DNA of 56,710 nt, from NCBI RefSeq assembly GCF_005405245.1, contig NZ_BJDR01000012.1, positions 1-56,710 of the forward strand. The letters run 5' to 3'. The translations under genes and the position numbers were made by a program. The DNA is from Enterococcus nangangensis (GTDB lineage: Bacteria > Bacillota > Bacilli > Lactobacillales > Enterococcaceae). This document shows positions 54,361 through 56,710 of the stretch, in pieces. Positions within the stretch are counted from its first letter, which is position 1. Every line of letters starts with the position of its first letter. The notes beneath the pieces were generated by a model. The model saw only the letters and a program-made list of their open reading frames with translations, had not been told where the DNA came from and did not search any database.

Positions 54361-56592
54361 ATGGATAAAAATAAAAATGATACTACTGAACACGTAGCAT
54401 CTGAACACGTAGCATCTGAAGAACACGAAAAGCACCAACAACACCGTGAAGGGCACCATGACATGGGTCAGATGAAGATGGAGTCAATGGCGATGGACCA
54501 CACCGAAGTGGATCACAGTCACCACGAGATGGGCGGGATGAAGCACGACCATCATGAGATGAGTGGCATGGATCACAGTCACCACGACATGAGTCAGATG
54601 AACCACGATCACCAAGAGATGAGTGGCATGGATCATTCTATGCACATGGGGAATTTCAAACAAAAATTTTGGCTATCCCTTGTGTTAGCCATTCCGATTA
54701 TTTTATTGTCCCCCATGATGGGGATTGAGTTGCCGTTTCAATTTAGTTTTCCCGGCTCGGAGTGGGTGGTCTTAGTATTAGGCACCGTGCTTTTTTTCTA
54801 CGGGGGGGCGCCATTTTTAAAGGGTGCTAAGATGGAACTGCAGATGAAAAGTCCAGCTATGATGACCTTGATTGCCATGGGGATTTCGGTGGCGTATATT
54901 TATAGCTTATACGCTTTTGTCATGAATGAATTTTTCCACGGCCACGTCATGAATTTCTTTTGGGAATTGGCCACCTTGATTGTCATTATGCTTTTAGGTC
55001 ACTGGATTGAAATGAACGCCGTCATGAGTGCGGGGGATGCTTTAGCGAAATTAGCGGAGCTTTTGCCCTCCACAGTGGTTCGGCTCTTAGCGAATGGACA
55101 AACGGAAGAAGTTCCTTTAAGCACCATTCAAGTCAATGAACGCTTGCTAGTGCGGGCTGGCGATAAAGTGCCCACAGATGGGATCATTGAAAAAGGGGAG
55201 TCTACCGTCGACGAATCGGCTTTAACAGGGGAGTCCCGTGGCGTAGTGAAAAAAGCTGGGGATAAAGTCATTGGTGGTAGTCTGAATGGTAACGGCACAA
55301 TGGAGATTCGCGTCACCGGGACTGGCGAGAGCGGTTATCTCGCTAAAGTTATGGAGATGGTCCGTCGCGCCCAACAAGAAAAGTCGCAACTGGAAGGTTT
55401 AGCCGATAAAGTAGCCAAGTGGCTCTTTTATGTCGCTTTAGGAGTAGGGTTGGTCGCTTTTGTTTGGTGGTTAGTCGCCACTGACTTGCCGACTGCTTTA
55501 GAGCGAATGGTGACCGTCTTTATTATCGCCTGTCCTCACGCTTTAGGATTAGCAGTCCCGCTAGTAGTGGCTCGTTCCACGTCCATTGCCGCAAAGAACG
55601 GTTTACTTTTGAAAAATCGGACGGCTTTAGAAAATGCCCACGCCTTAGACGAGATTTATTTGGATAAAACAGGAACCTTAACTGCGGGCACTTTTAAAGT
55701 TACCGGCGTAGAAAGTTTGGTCAGCGACTACGACAACAAACGAATCCTAGCGCTTTTAGGTGCGCTAGAAGCTAACAGCACACATCCTATTGCTACGGGG
55801 ATTATGAAAGAGTTAGCTGCCAAAAAAGTTACACCTTTAAAAGCAAGCGACGTGAAAAATATTGCCGGGCTAGGTTTGACTGGCCAAGTGGACGGTCAAG
55901 TGGTCCAAATTTTAAATGCTGGTGGACTAGCTCAGTTGAACTTAAATGTTCCACAAGCTCAAATTCAACCTTATGCAGAACAAGGCAATACCGTCAGCTT
56001 CTTAGTCGTCGCCAATCAATTAGTGGGTTTGGTAGCTTTAGGGGATCAAATTAAACCAACAGCTAAACAATTTATCACTGAACTACAAACCTTGGGGATT
56101 GAACCGGTGATGTTGACCGGGGATAATCAAGAAGCGGCGGCCAGCGTTGCTGAGTATTTAGGCTTGAAAAAATACCACGCTAGTCTTTTACCGGAAGATA
56201 AAGAGAAAATTATCGCAACGGCGATTGCTGCCGGAAAACGCGTGGCGATGGTGGGGGACGGGATTAACGATGCCCCAAGTTTGGCTCGGGCGACTGTCGG
56301 AATTGCCATTGGGGCCGGAACCGACATTGCGGTGGATTCCGCCGATGTGGTCCTCACCAACAGTAATCCCCAAGACATTTTGAACTTCTTACAAATCGCG
56401 CAAAAAACACGACGGAAAATGATTCAAAACTTATGGTGGGGAGCGGGCTATAATATTTTAGCTTTACCGTTAGCGGCCGGTGTCTTAGCGCCAATTGGGA
56501 TTTTATTGAGTCCCGCTGTTGGAGCCGTCCTGATGTCTTTAAGCACGGTGATTGTCGCTTTAAATGCGTTAACGTTACACTTGAATAAATAA
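54361..56592 (+). CDS. copB: Copper-translocating P1B-type ATPase CopB
   Basis: The 743-residue protein has a His/Met-rich N-terminus (residues ~15-90; repeated DHSHHEM/MDHSHHDM-type units) instead of a CXXC domain. P-type ATPase motifs follow: TGES, the membrane CPH (391-393) in IIACPHALGLAVP, the phosphorylated Asp435 in DKTGTL, the STHPIATG loop and VGDGINDAPSLA. The His-rich head and CPH rather than CPC mark the CopB class, exporting Cu(I) and possibly silver. ATG at 54361 follows GGAGGGG; the frame is open from 54316, but the head begins here. A cop box precedes it. CopA, CopY and CopZ genes are not in view. Confidence 0.93.
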   Translation: MDKNKNDTTEHVASEHVASEEHEKHQQHREGHHDMGQMKMESMAMDHTEVDHSHHEMGGMKHDHHEMSGMDHSHHDMSQMNHDHQEMSGMDHSMHMGNFKQKFWLSLVLAIPIILLSPMMGIELPFQFSFPGSEWVVLVLGTVLFFYGGAPFLKGAKMELQMKSPAMMTLIAMGISVAYIYSLYAFVMNEFFHGHVMNFFWELATLIVIMLLGHWIEMNAVMSAGDALAKLAELLPSTVVRLLANGQTEEVPLSTIQVNERLLVRAGDKVPTDGIIEKGESTVDESALTGESRGVVKKAGDKVIGGSLNGNGTMEIRVTGTGESGYLAKVMEMVRRAQQEKSQLEGLADKVAKWLFYVALGVGLVAFVWWLVATDLPTALERMVTVFIIACPHALGLAVPLVVARSTSIAAKNGLLLKNRTALENAHALDEIYLDKTGTLTAGTFKVTGVESLVSDYDNKRILALLGALEANSTHPIATGIMKELAAKKVTPLKASDVKNIAGLGLTGQVDGQVVQILNAGGLAQLNLNVPQAQIQPYAEQGNTVSFLVVANQLVGLVALGDQIKPTAKQFITELQTLGIEPVMLTGDNQEAAASVAEYLGLKKYHASLLPEDKEKIIATAIAAGKRVAMVGDGINDAPSLARATVGIAIGAGTDIAVDSADVVLTNSNPQDILNFLQIAQKTRRKMIQNLWWGAGYNILALPLAAGVLAPIGILLSPAVGAVLMSLSTVIVALNALTLHLNK

Positions 56593-56594
56593 AT

Positions 56595-56630
56595 AAAAGC
56601 TAGTCGCCCAATTTTGGCGGCTAGCTTTTT
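56595..56630 (+). terminator. Terminator after copB
   Basis: AAAAGCTAG-CGCC pairs with GGCG-CTAGCTTTT around a seven-base loop, followed by T. Confidence 0.88.
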
Positions 56631-56644
56631 AATTTGATATGTTT

Positions 56645-56710
56645 TGAAAACCACCTGCTATGCGGGTGGTTCTGAGAAGCTTTCAGCGAGGTATTAAAAA
56701 ATCCTCCTAA
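56645..56710 (+). mobile_element. Probable end of an IS200/IS605-type element (cut by window edge)
   Basis: AACCACCTGC (56649-56658) pairs with GCGGGTGGTT (56662-56671) in a hairpin preceded by TTTTGAA and followed by TCTGAGAAGCTTTCAGCG. Single-strand transposons of this family begin with such subterminal hairpins instead of inverted repeats. No transposase frame is inside the window. It could also be just a second terminator-like hairpin, though no T-run follows. Confidence 0.45.

Overview
The window looks like the chromosome of a low-GC Gram-positive lactic acid bacterium, most likely an Enterococcus. The mreC-mreD genes are followed by a SagA-type NlpC/P60 secreted protein, spxA lies beside mecA, and there is an OpuC osmoprotectant operon, a CopB copper ATPase with a textbook cop box, and LicT/RAT and CcpA (cre) control of sugar genes. 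No tRNA, rRNA, CRISPR array or complete prophage was seen.

Layout. 0.1-4.2 kb: an Rgg-like regulator, then a tight operon (Nudix hydrolase, ANT(6)-like adenylyltransferase, QueH, ribokinase). 4.2-10.3 kb: a beta-glucoside unit made of promoter, RAT with overlapping terminator, licT, a second RAT, the PTS EIIBCA gene, and GH4 and GH1 6-phospho-beta-glucosidases. 10.5-11.7 kb: a Cys/Met-metabolism PLP enzyme behind a cre-like site. 11.9-22.4 kb: a galactose (Mgl) ABC transporter followed by a YesN/YesM-type two-component system, a membrane-anchored sugar-binding protein and a second MglB lipoprotein. 22.4-25.0 kb: two aldo/keto reductases divergent from a MerR regulator. 25.0-26.4 kb: a gene-poor island with a candidate type I toxin/antisense RNA pair and a tandem array of four ~126-bp palindromic units plus one inverted copy. 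26.4-33.7 kb: pectin side-chain genes (two AraC regulators, Gfo/Idh/MocA oxidoreductase, rhamnogalacturonan acetylesterase, GH105, GH43-like), interleaved with a HIRAN protein and a free EIIA-Glc. 33.9-36.1 kb: nucleoside-binding lipoprotein and nucleoside hydrolase. 36.1-39.5 kb: opuC operon (minus strand). 40.1-50.5 kb: core genes mreCD, two SagA paralogues flanking gdhA, a ClpP paralogue, a MetE-like protein, spxA, mecA and a flavin-reductase-like protein. 50.5-53.5 kb: Mga-type regulator and BrnQ. 53.7-56.6 kb: a Cys-rich small protein and CopB. The last ~60 bases resemble the end of an IS200/IS605 element.

Most notable: (1) the MglB encoded at 11941-13230 is a natural circular permutant. 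The segment that opens a normal MglB, with two sugar-binding residues, sits at its C-terminus; the paralogue at 21377-22408 in the same locus keeps the normal order. (2) The second RAT, in front of the beta-glucoside PTS gene, overlaps a stem that buries that gene's Shine-Dalgarno sequence instead of a terminator, which suggests translational control by a LicT-type protein. (3) The 25.2-26.3 kb island combines a candidate antisense-controlled peptide with an unusual 126-bp-period palindrome array. (4) MglC carries a ~220-residue cytoplasmic extension not found in the classical permease. Functions come from sequence motifs recognised by eye; no database search was run.
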